Shown here one piece after another: positions 10,607-17,500 of a DNA stretch of 64,000 nucleotides. The notes beneath the pieces are model-generated. The model ran no database searches. It saw only the letters and a program-made list of their open reading frames with translations, and had not been told where the DNA came from. Each line of letters begins with the position of its first letter. The first letter of the stretch is position 1. A program made the position numbers and the translations under genes. This stretch comes from Giesbergeria sp. (lineage in GTDB: Bacteria; Pseudomonadota; Gammaproteobacteria; Burkholderiales; Burkholderiaceae_C), in NCBI RefSeq assembly GCF_028686475.1, contig NZ_JAQUCA010000009.1, positions 1-64,000 of the forward strand, in the 5' to 3' direction.

Positions 10607-10629
10607 TACCCTGAAAATCAGGGTATAAT
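10607..10629 (+). promoter_or_regulatory. tRNA-Ser promoter -10 box overlapped by a perfect palindrome
   Basis: A consensus TATAAT lies at 10624-10629, ten nt before the mature tRNA 5' end. It is overlapped by a 7-bp perfect inverted repeat TACCCTG (10607-10613)/CAGGGTA (10619-10625) with a 5-nt AAAAT loop. No good -35 is visible. The palindrome could be a weak terminator for lysC, an operator, or chance. Confidence 0.5.
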
Positions 10630-10638
10630 GAGAGGATT

Positions 10639-10731
10639 GGAAACGTGACCGAGTGGCCGAAGGTGCTCCCCTGCTAAGGGAGTATGGGGTGTAGAGCCTC
10701 ATCGAGGGTTCGAATCCCTCCGTTTCCGCCA
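10639..10731 (+). tRNA. serX: tRNA-Ser (anticodon GCT)
   Basis: 93 nt including encoded CCA. Acceptor stem GGAAACG (10639-10645) pairs with CGTTTCC (10721-10727); the anticodon loop CTGCTAA sits on a CTCCC/GGGAG stem; a long variable arm typical of class II tRNA follows; the T-loop is GGTTCGAATCC and the discriminator is G, as for serine tRNAs. Its 3' end is the integration target of the adjacent filamentous prophage. The symbol is generic. Confidence 0.95.
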
Positions 10732-11034
10732 ATTTGCATCAGCCCCTAGCCCATCGCTAGGGGCTTTTTGCTTTGGTGCCCACTTTCCCAGTACGCGAGA
10801 AAGCGCCTCCCCCTTGGCCGTGCCTGCGTGCCGCTCCAACACTGCTCCCACAAGGGCTGCTAGTGGGTCAAACCCTGCCAGCTCGGCTATGCGTGCTTGG
10901 TCTTCTGGTGGGCATGGCCTGCTGCCGTTTTTCCACATTGATATTGCTGGCTGCGGCACTTCTAGCACCTCTGCTAGCTTCGTGCTGCTTCCTACTTTTT
11001 TACATGCTTGATTGATTAACTCGGATATTTGCAT
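10699..11034 (-). CDS. Cro/XRE-like phage regulator (DUF3693-like), ORF ends in host tRNA
   Basis: Helix-turn-helix protein; residues 1-84 contain STKLAEVLEVPQPAISMWKNG, a clear HTH, then RPCPPEDQARIAELAGFDP and a helical tail ending near LSRVLGKWAP, as in small regulators of filamentous phages. It is divergent from the early operon, with two palindromic operator candidates in between, so it is the likely repressor. The reading frame continues through the terminator hairpin, attL and antisense tRNA-Ser, ending in KRRDSNPR; those last residues are host-derived. In the excised circle the C-terminus would differ. Confidence 0.8.
   Translation of the reverse strand: MQISELINQACKKVGSSTKLAEVLEVPQPAISMWKNGSRPCPPEDQARIAELAGFDPLAALVGAVLERHAGTAKGEALSRVLGKWAPKQKAPSDGLGADANWRKRRDSNPR
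10719..10732 (+). repeat. attL core (14-bp direct repeat, tRNA 3' end)
   Basis: TCCGTTTCCGCCAA is identical at 10719-10732 and 18457-18470. The left copy is the last 13 nt of tRNA-Ser plus one base, so integration leaves the tRNA intact. Sequences on either side of the 14 bp differ between the two copies, which defines the crossover limits. Confidence 0.9.
10741..10769 (+). terminator. Phage-borne intrinsic terminator placed behind tRNA-Ser
   Basis: Perfect 10-bp stem AGCCCCTAGC/GCTAGGGGCT with loop CCATC, followed by TTTTG. It lies inside the prophage directly behind attL, so after integration it replaces the host terminator (now at 18475) for the tRNA. Confidence 0.85.
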
Positions 11035-11044
11035 GGCTTTTTCC

Positions 11045-11083
11045 TAACATTATGTTATGTTTCGGCTTCCTAACATTTTGTTA
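11045..11083. promoter_or_regulatory. Two operator-like palindromes in the regulator/early-gene intergenic region
   Basis: TAACATTATGTTA (11045-11057, a perfect palindrome about its central base) and TAACATTTTGTTA (11071-11083, one mismatch) lie 26 bp apart between the minus-strand regulator (start 11034) and the plus-strand early operon (first start 11123). Both copies are preceded by TCC. Position and symmetry suggest binding sites of the Cro-like protein; this is inference. Confidence 0.6.
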
Positions 11084-11122
11084 TGGAAGTTTGTAACTTC
11101 AACTTTACACCTAGGAGCGTCC

Positions 11123-11644
11123 ATGCACCCGAATACCACTACACTCTTTCCTGAGAATTCCCCTGCTGTAACCAGTAGCGCCCTAAGTCTGGACGCTCCG
11201 GGCCTACCGGCGCAGGGGGATTTTCTTTTTTCTGACGACCCTATCGTTAACTGGTTCGATAGCCAGACAGAAGACACCTGCCGTTTCTGGATTGACTGCG
11301 CTGCTGACTTGTTCGGTCTGCCTGATTCTGACTCTGCTACTCCTCGCCAGTGCTGGCACGCATTTTTGCTTTTTGCTAACACTGGCGTTCTTGCTCCCCC
11401 TCCCTTGCCAGTTCTCGTTACCCATTCTGCGGTTGTTCGCAAATATGGCCCCCCTTCTTTCGTTGCCTATCTGCCTTCTGGGATGCTTCATCGTCGTGAT
11501 GGCGATGGTCTTATGCCTTTCTGGTCACTCAAGGCGTTTCAGGGCTATCTAGCTGTCTTGCGTGCCCACGGCTACCGTGTTGCCTTTGATAGCCCTTCTG
11601 TGGCTTTTGTGTTTCGTCCTGTTCGTGGTTTGCATCATGGCTGA
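11123..11644 (+). CDS. Unknown early-operon inovirus protein
   Basis: 173 residues from ATG 11123, preceded by TAGGAG at an 8-nt distance. I do not recognise a family. The N-terminal 45 residues are Ser/Pro/Thr-rich. The middle has acidic and aromatic residues (DDPIVNWFDSQTEDTCRFWIDCAADLFGLP), and the rest is mixed alpha/beta without a signal peptide or membrane segment. Overlapping the next start by 8 nt and sitting first in the operon, it may help replication control. Codon choice (many CCT, TCT, GCT) differs from the chromosomal genes, as does the whole phage early region. Confidence 0.65.
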   Translation: MHPNTTTLFPENSPAVTSSALSLDAPGLPAQGDFLFSDDPIVNWFDSQTEDTCRFWIDCAADLFGLPDSDSATPRQCWHAFLLFANTGVLAPPPLPVLVTHSAVVRKYGPPSFVAYLPSGMLHRRDGDGLMPFWSLKAFQGYLAVLRAHGYRVAFDSPSVAFVFRPVRGLHHG

Positions 11645-11828
11645 TGACCTCTCCTTCCCCCTGGACTTCGCTCCCGATGATGCTTGCCTGTGGGAGGCTT
11701 GCCCCTATTGCGGCTTGCTCCTCTTGCATCCTGCCGCGCCCTGTGATTCTGCCCCTGCTGACACTTGCCCGACTGCGCTGGAATTTCTGGCGCTTGACCG
11801 TTCGGGCCTTCCTCGGGGGGGGTTCTGA
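11637..11828 (+). CDS. Small Cys-containing phage protein
   Basis: 63 residues from ATG 11637, overlapping the preceding gene by 8 nt and the rep start by 1 nt (TGATG), an arrangement typical of translational coupling. The sequence has an acidic start (MADDLSFPLDFAPDDA) and Cys at CLWEACPYCG plus two more Cys (PCDSAPADTC), so metal binding is possible. No family is recognised. The in-frame upstream extension (from 11562) lies inside the previous gene and is discarded. Confidence 0.55.
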   Translation: MADDLSFPLDFAPDDACLWEACPYCGLLLLHPAAPCDSAPADTCPTALEFLALDRSGLPRGGF

Positions 11829-13057
11829 TGTCTTTGGTTTCGGCAACTTTTCCCCGGCTCCCAGAAAGTGACGTGTATGTAACACGTCACTTTAGTCTCA
11901 CCGGTGAGACAAATCATCATTTTTTATCGCATTGTGAAAACGATGCGCTATCATTTTTGCAGCAAGAACAGGGCACTTTTTGCGATTGGTTGAGCCTCTA
12001 CCAACACCACGGCCACGGCCAAGGCCTGCCGCTGGTCAACGATGGCGCTTTTGTTCGCTACGATGCCCACGGCGTGCATGAGTCCACGACCCTGAAAAAG
12101 CTTCGTGTGGAGGGTAGCCACGAAACCGCCCTGTTTGTCCGCTGTGATGGTGAAACCGTTTGGTTCGAAGGTAACGTTTCTAAGTTCGGGCGGCCTGATA
12201 ACGTCTTTGGCTTTACTCTGGCGCAGTGCATAGACCGTATCAACGCCTTTTTGCACACTCTGGGCCTTCCCTCTTTCACCCCCGGCGTGCGCTCCGTTGA
12301 CCAGCGTGTCGGCGATAGCAAAACTGGGGACTGGCGGCCTACTTGGACGGGTGCCCGCATCACCCGCATAGACATCACCCAGAACTTCGCTGCTGGCTCG
12401 CGTGATAACGCTTATGCCTTCATGCGCCACCTTGCCAGCCAGCAGGCATCACGCTTGAAAACGGGCACTCATGGCGAAGGCGAAACCGTGGACTTTGGCC
12501 GTGGCTCTCGGCGGGTTTATTCCAAAGCCTATTTAAAAGGCCCTGAACTTTTCAAACATATCGGCAACCCTAATAAATTTAAAAAGCAAACTACCCAGTT
12601 TTCTAAACCTCACGACCCCTATATAATCGAATTAGCACAATGGTGTTCGGACATTGGCCTCGTCCGCTTTGAAACCACATATAAATCCACTTATTTAATT
12701 GATGCTGGCCTTAACTACCTTGGGGGCTTTAATATGAACGTAATTCACGCCGATTTTCAGAAAAGACAGGAAGTTTTTACCCGTGCCACCTGCGAAGCTG
12801 ACCAGCTTTCTGAGTTGCCTAAACAGTTTTTAGCCACTTACCGCATGTGGCAAGCCGGGGATGATGTCGCTAAACATCTTTCTCGCCCTACTTTTTACCG
12901 CCACCGTGTCGCCTTGCTGCCCTACGGCGTGGACATTGCTATCAAGTCTAACGTTGTCCGGCTCGCTCAACCCACCAAAATTATCACCCTTGGCCCTGTG
13001 GCCCCTCCTGATTTTTACCGTATGCCCTCCCCTTCGTTCATTTCTCTTGCTGCTTGA
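11828..13057 (+). CDS. Phage replication initiation protein (gene II/X family)
   Basis: 409 residues. It resembles the rolling-circle replication initiators of filamentous phages and related plasmids. Features: VEGNVSKF-RPDNVFGF in the N-terminal part; TRIDITQNFAAGS, where the ID motif is shared by gene II/X proteins; RVYSKAYLKGPEL; and a later block with VRFETTYKSTYLI. The nicking Tyr cannot be named without an alignment. It should nick the plus-strand origin, probably in the 16990-17791 region. It is coupled to the preceding gene by TGATG and followed 8 nt later by the ssDNA-binding protein gene. Confidence 0.8.
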   Translation: MSLVSATFPRLPESDVYVTRHFSLTGETNHHFLSHCENDALSFLQQEQGTFCDWLSLYQHHGHGQGLPLVNDGAFVRYDAHGVHESTTLKKLRVEGSHETALFVRCDGETVWFEGNVSKFGRPDNVFGFTLAQCIDRINAFLHTLGLPSFTPGVRSVDQRVGDSKTGDWRPTWTGARITRIDITQNFAAGSRDNAYAFMRHLASQQASRLKTGTHGEGETVDFGRGSRRVYSKAYLKGPELFKHIGNPNKFKKQTTQFSKPHDPYIIELAQWCSDIGLVRFETTYKSTYLIDAGLNYLGGFNMNVIHADFQKRQEVFTRATCEADQLSELPKQFLATYRMWQAGDDVAKHLSRPTFYRHRVALLPYGVDIAIKSNVVRLAQPTKIITLGPVAPPDFYRMPSPSFISLAA

Positions 13058-13065
13058 GGTCTTTT

Positions 13066-13362
13066 ATGAAATACGCTATCGGCAATCTTTTGATTCTTAC
13101 CCCAAAAACATCTACTCGTGATGGAAAATCACAAACTGACCTTTTGGTCGGCATTATGGACACTGACTCTAAGGGTGATGGTGACATTTTGAAGCTGAAG
13201 GCGAACATTGCGAATATTGAACATTGGCAAAAATTCAAAGGTCAGGAAATTGTGGTAGAGATTAAACAATGGTTTATGAACGGTAAAGCTGGCCTTTGCC
13301 TCGTGGATAAAGATGCCCTCCCCACTCTTAAAACCCCTAGCAAGTCTTTACCTGCTGCATAA
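13066..13362 (+). CDS. Phage single-stranded DNA-binding protein (gpV-like)
   Basis: 98 residues; ATG 13066 preferred over the in-frame TTG/ATG triplets from 13054 because GAGG lies at a proper distance and the protein then begins MKYAIGNLL. Small basic/acidic beta-rich protein with DTDSKGDGDILKLKANIANIEHWQKF and an OB-like pattern. In inoviruses a gene in this place coats the nascent plus strand and prevents conversion to double strand. Assignment is by position, size and resemblance to Ralstonia-type phage SSBs. Confidence 0.7.
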   Translation: MKYAIGNLLILTPKTSTRDGKSQTDLLVGIMDTDSKGDGDILKLKANIANIEHWQKFKGQEIVVEIKQWFMNGKAGLCLVDKDALPTLKTPSKSLPAA

Positions 13363-13365
13363 ACC

Positions 13366-13446
13366 ATGAAAAACCTTACTCTGCTTTTTATTAGCATTTT
13401 TGCCGGGTACGGTTTCACCTCTGCGCTTGCGTATCTTGCTGTTTGA
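13366..13446 (+). CDS. 26-residue single-span membrane protein (minor coat candidate)
   Basis: ATG AAA AAC ... GTT TGA encodes MKNLTLLFISIFAGYGFTSA-LAYLAV, essentially one hydrophobic helix after a Lys/Asn start. It starts 3 nt after the SSB stop. Minor coat proteins pVII/pIX of filamentous phages are of this size and character and lie in this part of the genome. No independent support such as comparison is available. Confidence 0.55.
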   Translation: MKNLTLLFISIFAGYGFTSALAYLAV

Positions 13447-13538
13447 TTTCAGCCGGTAGCCCTCCAACGTTGCGAAACGCCGAGGGCCTCCGGGTGCAAT
13501 CCCTGCATCATTTTTCAACCATTTTTAGGATTTCAATC

Positions 13539-13763
13539 ATGACCAACTTTGTGAAAAGCCGTTTTGTTCCTTCTGTCCGCAATGCCGCTGCTGCCACTGG
13601 TGCAGGTGCCCTGATGCTGGCTGGCCAAGCCCATGCTGCTTTGCCAGCTGGTGTTACTGATGCTCTCGATTCCGCAAAAGAAGATGCCGTCTCTATGGGC
13701 GGTTTGGTGCTGGTGGTGATTATCGCCATTGCCGCCTTCAAGTTCATTCGCCGCGCTATCTAA
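13539..13763 (+). CDS. Major coat protein precursor (pVIII-like)
   Basis: 74 residues from ATG 13539 (AGGA 12 nt upstream). Residues 1-33 form a signal peptide with basic start (KSRFVPSVR) and Ala-rich core ending AQAHA or HA|A. The mature part of about 41 residues has an acidic amphipathic head (DALDSAKEDAVSMGG), a hydrophobic span (LVLVVIIAIAAF) and a basic tail (KFIRRAI) that contacts DNA. This three-part layout is diagnostic of inovirus major coat proteins. A GC-rich spacer at 13447-13538 with CCCTC/GAGGG complementarity precedes it and may act as an attenuating hairpin. Confidence 0.9.
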   Translation: MTNFVKSRFVPSVRNAAAATGAGALMLAGQAHAALPAGVTDALDSAKEDAVSMGGLVLVVIIAIAAFKFIRRAI

Positions 13764-13772
13764 GGGCCTGCA

Positions 13773-14123
13773 ATGTTCCAAGCCGGTGCCGCTTGCTACA
13801 GCTCCCAGGCTGGCGCTCTGTCGGCGCTGGCATCGTCTCAAGTCGGGGCGGTTATCGTCGATGGTGGTACCGCTCGTGTTGTCGGTGTCCAGTCCGTCAC
13901 GGATACCGCCATCACCTACACGCTGACCCCTCTGGCCGGGGGCGCTCCTCTGGTCTCTACCGTAACCCTCCAGCCTCAACCCTGCGGCCTTTTAACGGCT
14001 TCTGATGCCCTTTCCTTGTCTTGGGCCATCGTGTTGGTTTGGCTGGCTGCATGGGGCCTTTCTGTGCTTGCTCGCTCCATCTGGGGCGAATCTGAAACCC
14101 GGTCAGACTATGGCAACACCTGA
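13773..14123 (+). CDS. Unknown inovirus membrane protein
   Basis: 116 residues, starting 9 nt after the coat gene behind AAGGG. The N-terminal 75 residues are Ala/Gly/Val/Thr-rich and probably beta-structured; a hydrophobic segment (about 82-103, SLSWAIVLVWLAAWGLSVLA) follows, with a polar tail. It has no typical signal peptide. Its place between pVIII and pIII suggests a virion or assembly role. I do not recognise the family beyond its occurrence at this position in betaproteobacterial filamentous phages. Confidence 0.6.
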   Translation: MFQAGAACYSSQAGALSALASSQVGAVIVDGGTARVVGVQSVTDTAITYTLTPLAGGAPLVSTVTLQPQPCGLLTASDALSLSWAIVLVWLAAWGLSVLARSIWGESETRSDYGNT

Positions 14124-14181
14124 GTTTTATGCGGTCGCTGCCGCTATATTGGGGGCTGCATGGCTCGCCTTTCGCGCATAG
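14110..14181 (+). CDS. 23-residue membrane miniprotein overlapping both neighbours
   Basis: ATG 14110 to TAG 14181 encodes MATPEFYAVAAAILGAAWLA-FRA: a short acidic head, one hydrophobic helix and a terminal Arg, much like phage minor coat caps. It overlaps the preceding gene by 14 nt and the adsorption-protein gene by 22 nt in different frames, which would couple translation. The evidence is composition and context only. Confidence 0.4.
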   Translation: MATPEFYAVAAAILGAAWLAFRA

Positions 14182-15482
14182 TATTCGCGGGCCTGTTGGC
14201 CCTTGCTGGGGCTTCTGCCCATGCGGGCTATGCCCAACTGGCCCCTCCTCCGGGCTTTGCGCCTATGCCCACGGCATCCCCTGCGCGTTGGGGTTACGCA
14301 AAAGCCGCTAATGAGGCATGGGTTAATCAAACTGTGCGCGTTAATCCTTCGCTTAATGTTGGTGGTCAAACTATTAAAGTTCCGGCTTCAATGAAGCTCG
14401 CTGCTAATGCTCCTCGGTTTGCTGCTGCTGCTCTCTTTCTTAATCCTCAACTTCGTTTTGCTCTCGGCGTTGTTTCTTGGCTTTCTGCTGCTAAAGTTAT
14501 ATGGGATGAGGCTTCCCAGCAATGGATGACTAAAGGAGATATTTCTTCCGGTTATAGTCTTTGGTCTGACCCTTGGTCAGGTCAACATATTCATTCTTCT
14601 CCCCCTTGCGCTTCTTGGTGGCCCGGTTCTGTATTCGTTCAAACTTCAGAACTTACGGGTCAATGCCGTCTTTCTGCCGGTACGCTAACAACTCTTAACA
14701 GAACCAAAAATTCTAACGAAGAACAATCTAGGCCTCTTACAAAAGAAGAATATGAAAGAAAACTCGCTCCTGAAGTTTTCCGACCCGGCACCCCCTCAAT
14801 AATGCCCGATTCAGTCCCCAATGAATTGCCACCGGGCACACCCCTACCTGTTGAGCAGCCAGTTATTAACCCCAGTCCGGGCACCAATCCCCAGCCACAG
14901 CCCTATTTTGTCCCCCAAGGCGACCCGGTACCCAATCCCAACTACGACCCCAACGCGGCCCCTAGTCCGCAAAATCAGCCCTACATCATCCCCGGTGTCC
15001 GTATTGTCCCAAGCCCTACCGCTGATGAGCCTTGGCGCGTCGATGTGCAGCCTGTCAATCGCCCCACGCCTACAAAAGACCCTCTCACTCCTGATGAGCT
15101 AAACCCCCAGCCTGACCCCAACGCTGACCCCAACAGCCAGCCTGACCCCGGCGCTGGCGATAACCCCAAGCCAGAAGAACAGCAGTCACTTTGTGAAAAG
15201 CATCCTGAGATTGTCGCTTGTCAAAAGCTTGGCACTCTTGGCCCTGCTGAACCCCTTAAAAATACCGATAAAAATCTATTGATTAACAAGGATGAGGGCT
15301 GGGGGCCGTCTAATGGTTCTTGCCCTGCCCCTCGGACTATTAATATAGCTTCTGCTGGTCGTTCTTATGAACTTTCCTTTCAGCCTTTATGTGATTTTGC
15401 TAACGGTGTCAGGCCCATAATAATCGCGCTTGCTTGGCTTTCTGCCACTCTAAGTTTTGTTGGAATTGGGAGGAAAAGTTAA
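14160..15482 (+). CDS. Adsorption/minor coat protein (pIII/TspB-like)
   Basis: 440 residues. A signal peptide (1-22, ending ASAHA) is followed by a globular N-domain of about 170 residues with WSDPWSGQHIHSSPPCASWWPGS. A long Pro/Asn/Asp-rich linker (about 200-345: many NPQP, PDPN, PNPN motifs) follows, then a Cys-containing C-domain (CEKHPEIVACQ, SCPAPRTINI, PLCDFANG) and a C-terminal membrane anchor (RPIIIALAWLSATLSFVGIG). This matches attachment proteins of Neisseria/Ralstonia filamentous phages, which bind the pilus and the Tol complex. The linker and N-domain use AT-rich codons relative to the host. Confidence 0.8.
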   Translation: MARLSRIVFAGLLALAGASAHAGYAQLAPPPGFAPMPTASPARWGYAKAANEAWVNQTVRVNPSLNVGGQTIKVPASMKLAANAPRFAAAALFLNPQLRFALGVVSWLSAAKVIWDEASQQWMTKGDISSGYSLWSDPWSGQHIHSSPPCASWWPGSVFVQTSELTGQCRLSAGTLTTLNRTKNSNEEQSRPLTKEEYERKLAPEVFRPGTPSIMPDSVPNELPPGTPLPVEQPVINPSPGTNPQPQPYFVPQGDPVPNPNYDPNAAPSPQNQPYIIPGVRIVPSPTADEPWRVDVQPVNRPTPTKDPLTPDELNPQPDPNADPNSQPDPGAGDNPKPEEQQSLCEKHPEIVACQKLGTLGPAEPLKNTDKNLLINKDEGWGPSNGSCPAPRTINIASAGRSYELSFQPLCDFANGVRPIIIALAWLSATLSFVGIGRKS

Positions 15483-15766
15483 TGGATTCAATTGCTGAAT
15501 GGCTTGCCAAAATTTCTTGGCCGCTTGTATCTCGTTTATTTGCCTCTATTGGCATTGGTACTGTTACTTATGTAGGAGCTGAATCCGCTATTGATGGTGC
15601 TTTAAGTTCTTCAAAACTCGCTCTTTCTGGGCTTACTTCTGAAACCCTCCAGCTTCTTGCTATGGCTGGTTTTTTCGATGCTATGTCTATCCTTTCTGGG
15701 GGTGTAATATCTGGTTTATCGTGGATTATGATGAAGCGCTTTGCACTTAATACCACTGCTGCATAA
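15482..15766 (+). CDS. DUF2523 minor coat protein (pVI-like)
   Basis: 94 residues. ATG 15482 overlaps the previous stop (TAATG) and follows GGGAGGAAAAG. Three hydrophobic segments (SRLFASIGIGTVTYVGAE, LTSETLQLLAMAGFFDAM, LSGGVISGLSWIMM) match small DUF2523 proteins encoded between the adsorption protein and Zot in many inoviruses. The pVI analogy, a cap protein at the adsorption end, is by position. It overlaps zot by 1 nt (TAATG). Confidence 0.8.
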   Translation: MDSIAEWLAKISWPLVSRLFASIGIGTVTYVGAESAIDGALSSSKLALSGLTSETLQLLAMAGFFDAMSILSGGVISGLSWIMMKRFALNTTAA

Positions 15767-16989
15767 TGATTACGCTAATCACCGGCGCACCAGGTGCGGG
15801 CAAAACTGCCGCGCTGGTGTCGATGCTAGAAGACTTGGGCAAAGACCGGGCTATCTATGCCCACGGCATCCCTGATTTGAAAATCCCCCATATTGTCTTG
15901 GATGACCCCTCCAACTGGCCCGACACCGTTCCCGACGGTGCTGTCGTCGTGATTGATGAGGTGCAAACTGTTTGGCGGCCTTCTGGCCCTACGCAGAAAG
16001 CCCATGAGAGCATCCAAAAGTTGGAAACTCACCGCCATCGTGGGCTGGATTTCTACATCATCACCCAAGGCCCAAACCTTGTGCATGCCAATGTCCGGGC
16101 GCTTGTCGGGCGGCATGTCCATCTCCGTGATATTGGCGTCTTCGGGCGCTGGTGGTATGAGTGGCCGGAAACCGCCGATAACTGTCGCACCGGCTGGAAA
16201 ACTGCCCCAGTCAAAAAACGCTATCGGCTGCCAAAACACGTTTTCAGCAAATACAAAAGCGCCTCTCTGCACGTCAAGCCTGAACGTTCCCTCCCGCCGG
16301 TGCTGTTCGTGTTTCTCGCTGCCCTGCTCGTTCTTGGCTTTCTTGGCTGGCGTGTTTATGGCTCCATACAGGCCAAAATCAATCCATCCTCTACAGCTTC
16401 TCTTCCTGTTACTGCTTCTGGCCCTGCTGCGGCCTCCTCTGGCCCTGCAGCTGGTTTTGACCCCTACACGGGCACGCAACCTGCTCCGGCCATGCCTCCG
16501 GGCGTGCTCGATGACAGAACGGCCTTTATTCCTCGTGTCCCTGATAAGCCTGAAACCGCTCCCGCATACGACCACCTCCGTCAAGTCGTCAATATGCCCT
16601 TGGTCACTGGCGCGGTGTGCTTTAAGGGCCGCTGCAAGTGCGTTACCCAGCAGGGCACTGATGCCGGGCTGAGTTCTGATCAGTGCCGCGCTTGGCTTGA
16701 TAACCCTCCATTTGACCCCTATACCGTCAAGGTGCAGGCGGCTGCCGCTGCCCCCGGAACACCTTCGGCTGGTACACCGTCCGCACCGGCTCAAACCGCG
16801 CCTGCTCCTGTGCAGACCGCAACCGCAACGATGGCCCCCTTGAACGTCGGCGGCTCCATAAACCCCAAAGCCGATGCAGCACCGCCCCCAGTGCTGCCAG
16901 CAGGGTCACCAGTCCACCCGACACTGCCCACGGGTAGCGCTGGAACACTGCCACCGCCCAACCTGCTAAACCCCCACCGTCATACATAA
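15766..16989 (+). CDS. zot: Zot-domain virion assembly ATPase (pI-like)
   Basis: 407 residues. Walker A GAPGAGKT at 7-14, Walker B AVVVIDE ending at about 65, and a cytoplasmic NTPase domain up to about 170 (THRHRGLDFYIITQGP). One membrane span lies at about 178-198 after a basic segment, and a long Pro/Ala-rich periplasmic C-terminus carries a Cys cluster (CFKGRCKCVT...C). Family members drive phage extrusion through the inner membrane. Coupled to the DUF2523 gene by TAATG. It ends the structural operon. The toxin name Zot derives from Vibrio and should not be taken as a toxin claim here. Confidence 0.92.
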   Translation: MITLITGAPGAGKTAALVSMLEDLGKDRAIYAHGIPDLKIPHIVLDDPSNWPDTVPDGAVVVIDEVQTVWRPSGPTQKAHESIQKLETHRHRGLDFYIITQGPNLVHANVRALVGRHVHLRDIGVFGRWWYEWPETADNCRTGWKTAPVKKRYRLPKHVFSKYKSASLHVKPERSLPPVLFVFLAALLVLGFLGWRVYGSIQAKINPSSTASLPVTASGPAAASSGPAAGFDPYTGTQPAPAMPPGVLDDRTAFIPRVPDKPETAPAYDHLRQVVNMPLVTGAVCFKGRCKCVTQQGTDAGLSSDQCRAWLDNPPFDPYTVKVQAAAAAPGTPSAGTPSAPAQTAPAPVQTATATMAPLNVGGSINPKADAAPPPVLPAGSPVHPTLPTGSAGTLPPPNLLNPHRHT

Positions 16990-17028
16990 AACCCCCTAAA
17001 AAAATAATTAAAAAATTTAATAAAAACT

Positions 17029-17049
17029 ATTGACTTTTGAAAAGTCAAT
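17029..17049. repeat. Perfect 10-bp palindrome (ATTGACTTTT/AAAAGTCAAT)
   Basis: Arms 17029-17038 and 17040-17049 with a single G between. It sits 39 nt after the zot stop in an AT-rich tract. It is not followed by a T-run, so a binding site or replication element is more likely than an intrinsic terminator. Confidence 0.7.
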
Positions 17050-17295
17050 CAAAAAGTAAAGATTTTTCAATATATATTTTTGTCAATAGGTACAAACCCT
17101 TATTGTTTTTAGTTGTTTTCTGTGGTTGGAAAACCGTTTTTTGCGCTGCGTTGTGCCTCGCGCGCTGCGTGTTGTGCCTGGTCGCGCGCTGCTCGTGTAC
17201 GCGCTGGGGGGTATCGGGGGCGTAGCCCCTGATGGTTACCTGCGGTCACTTACTAGCTAATGCCTGTTCGCGTGCGCTGCGTGTCGTGTATCGCT

Positions 17296-17361
17296 GCTGC
17301 TCGTCGCGTGCTGCGTTCGCGTATCAATGCAGCTCGTCGCGTGCTGATGCGTTCGCATATC
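17296..17361 (+). repeat. Imperfect 33-bp direct repeat (GC-rich)
   Basis: Two units beginning at 17296 and 17329 share GCWGCTCGTCGCGTGCTG, followed by TGCGTTCGC or CGTTCGC and TATC. Related GCGCGCTGC/CGTGCGCTGCGTGTCGTG motifs occur from about 17159. No ORF of believable composition uses them. Confidence 0.5.
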
Positions 17362-17500
17362 GCTGCCGCTCTTCCGCGCCTGTTTACTGGCTGTCCCTCC
17401 CCCTCGTGTAGAGGGGGCCGGGGGGTTAGCTGGGCCTTTGAATCAACTCCCATTTTTACTGGGCGCGTGTCCCCGCGTTAGGGATCGTTAGTGTGAAACA

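Noticed and set aside
10505-10732. Minus-strand ORF containing AETEGFEPSMRLYTPYSLSRG
   Set aside because: It is the antisense of tRNA-Ser; the RRDSNPR/EGFEPS type peptides are a known artefact of translating tRNA genes.
15766-16989. Zot as an enterotoxin
   Set aside because: The gene is the phage assembly ATPase; the toxin activity ascribed to Vibrio Zot cannot be inferred from the domain.
17037-17225. 62-residue Cys-rich ORF after zot
   Set aside because: No ATG or ribosome site, odd composition, and it overlaps the repeat-rich non-coding region.
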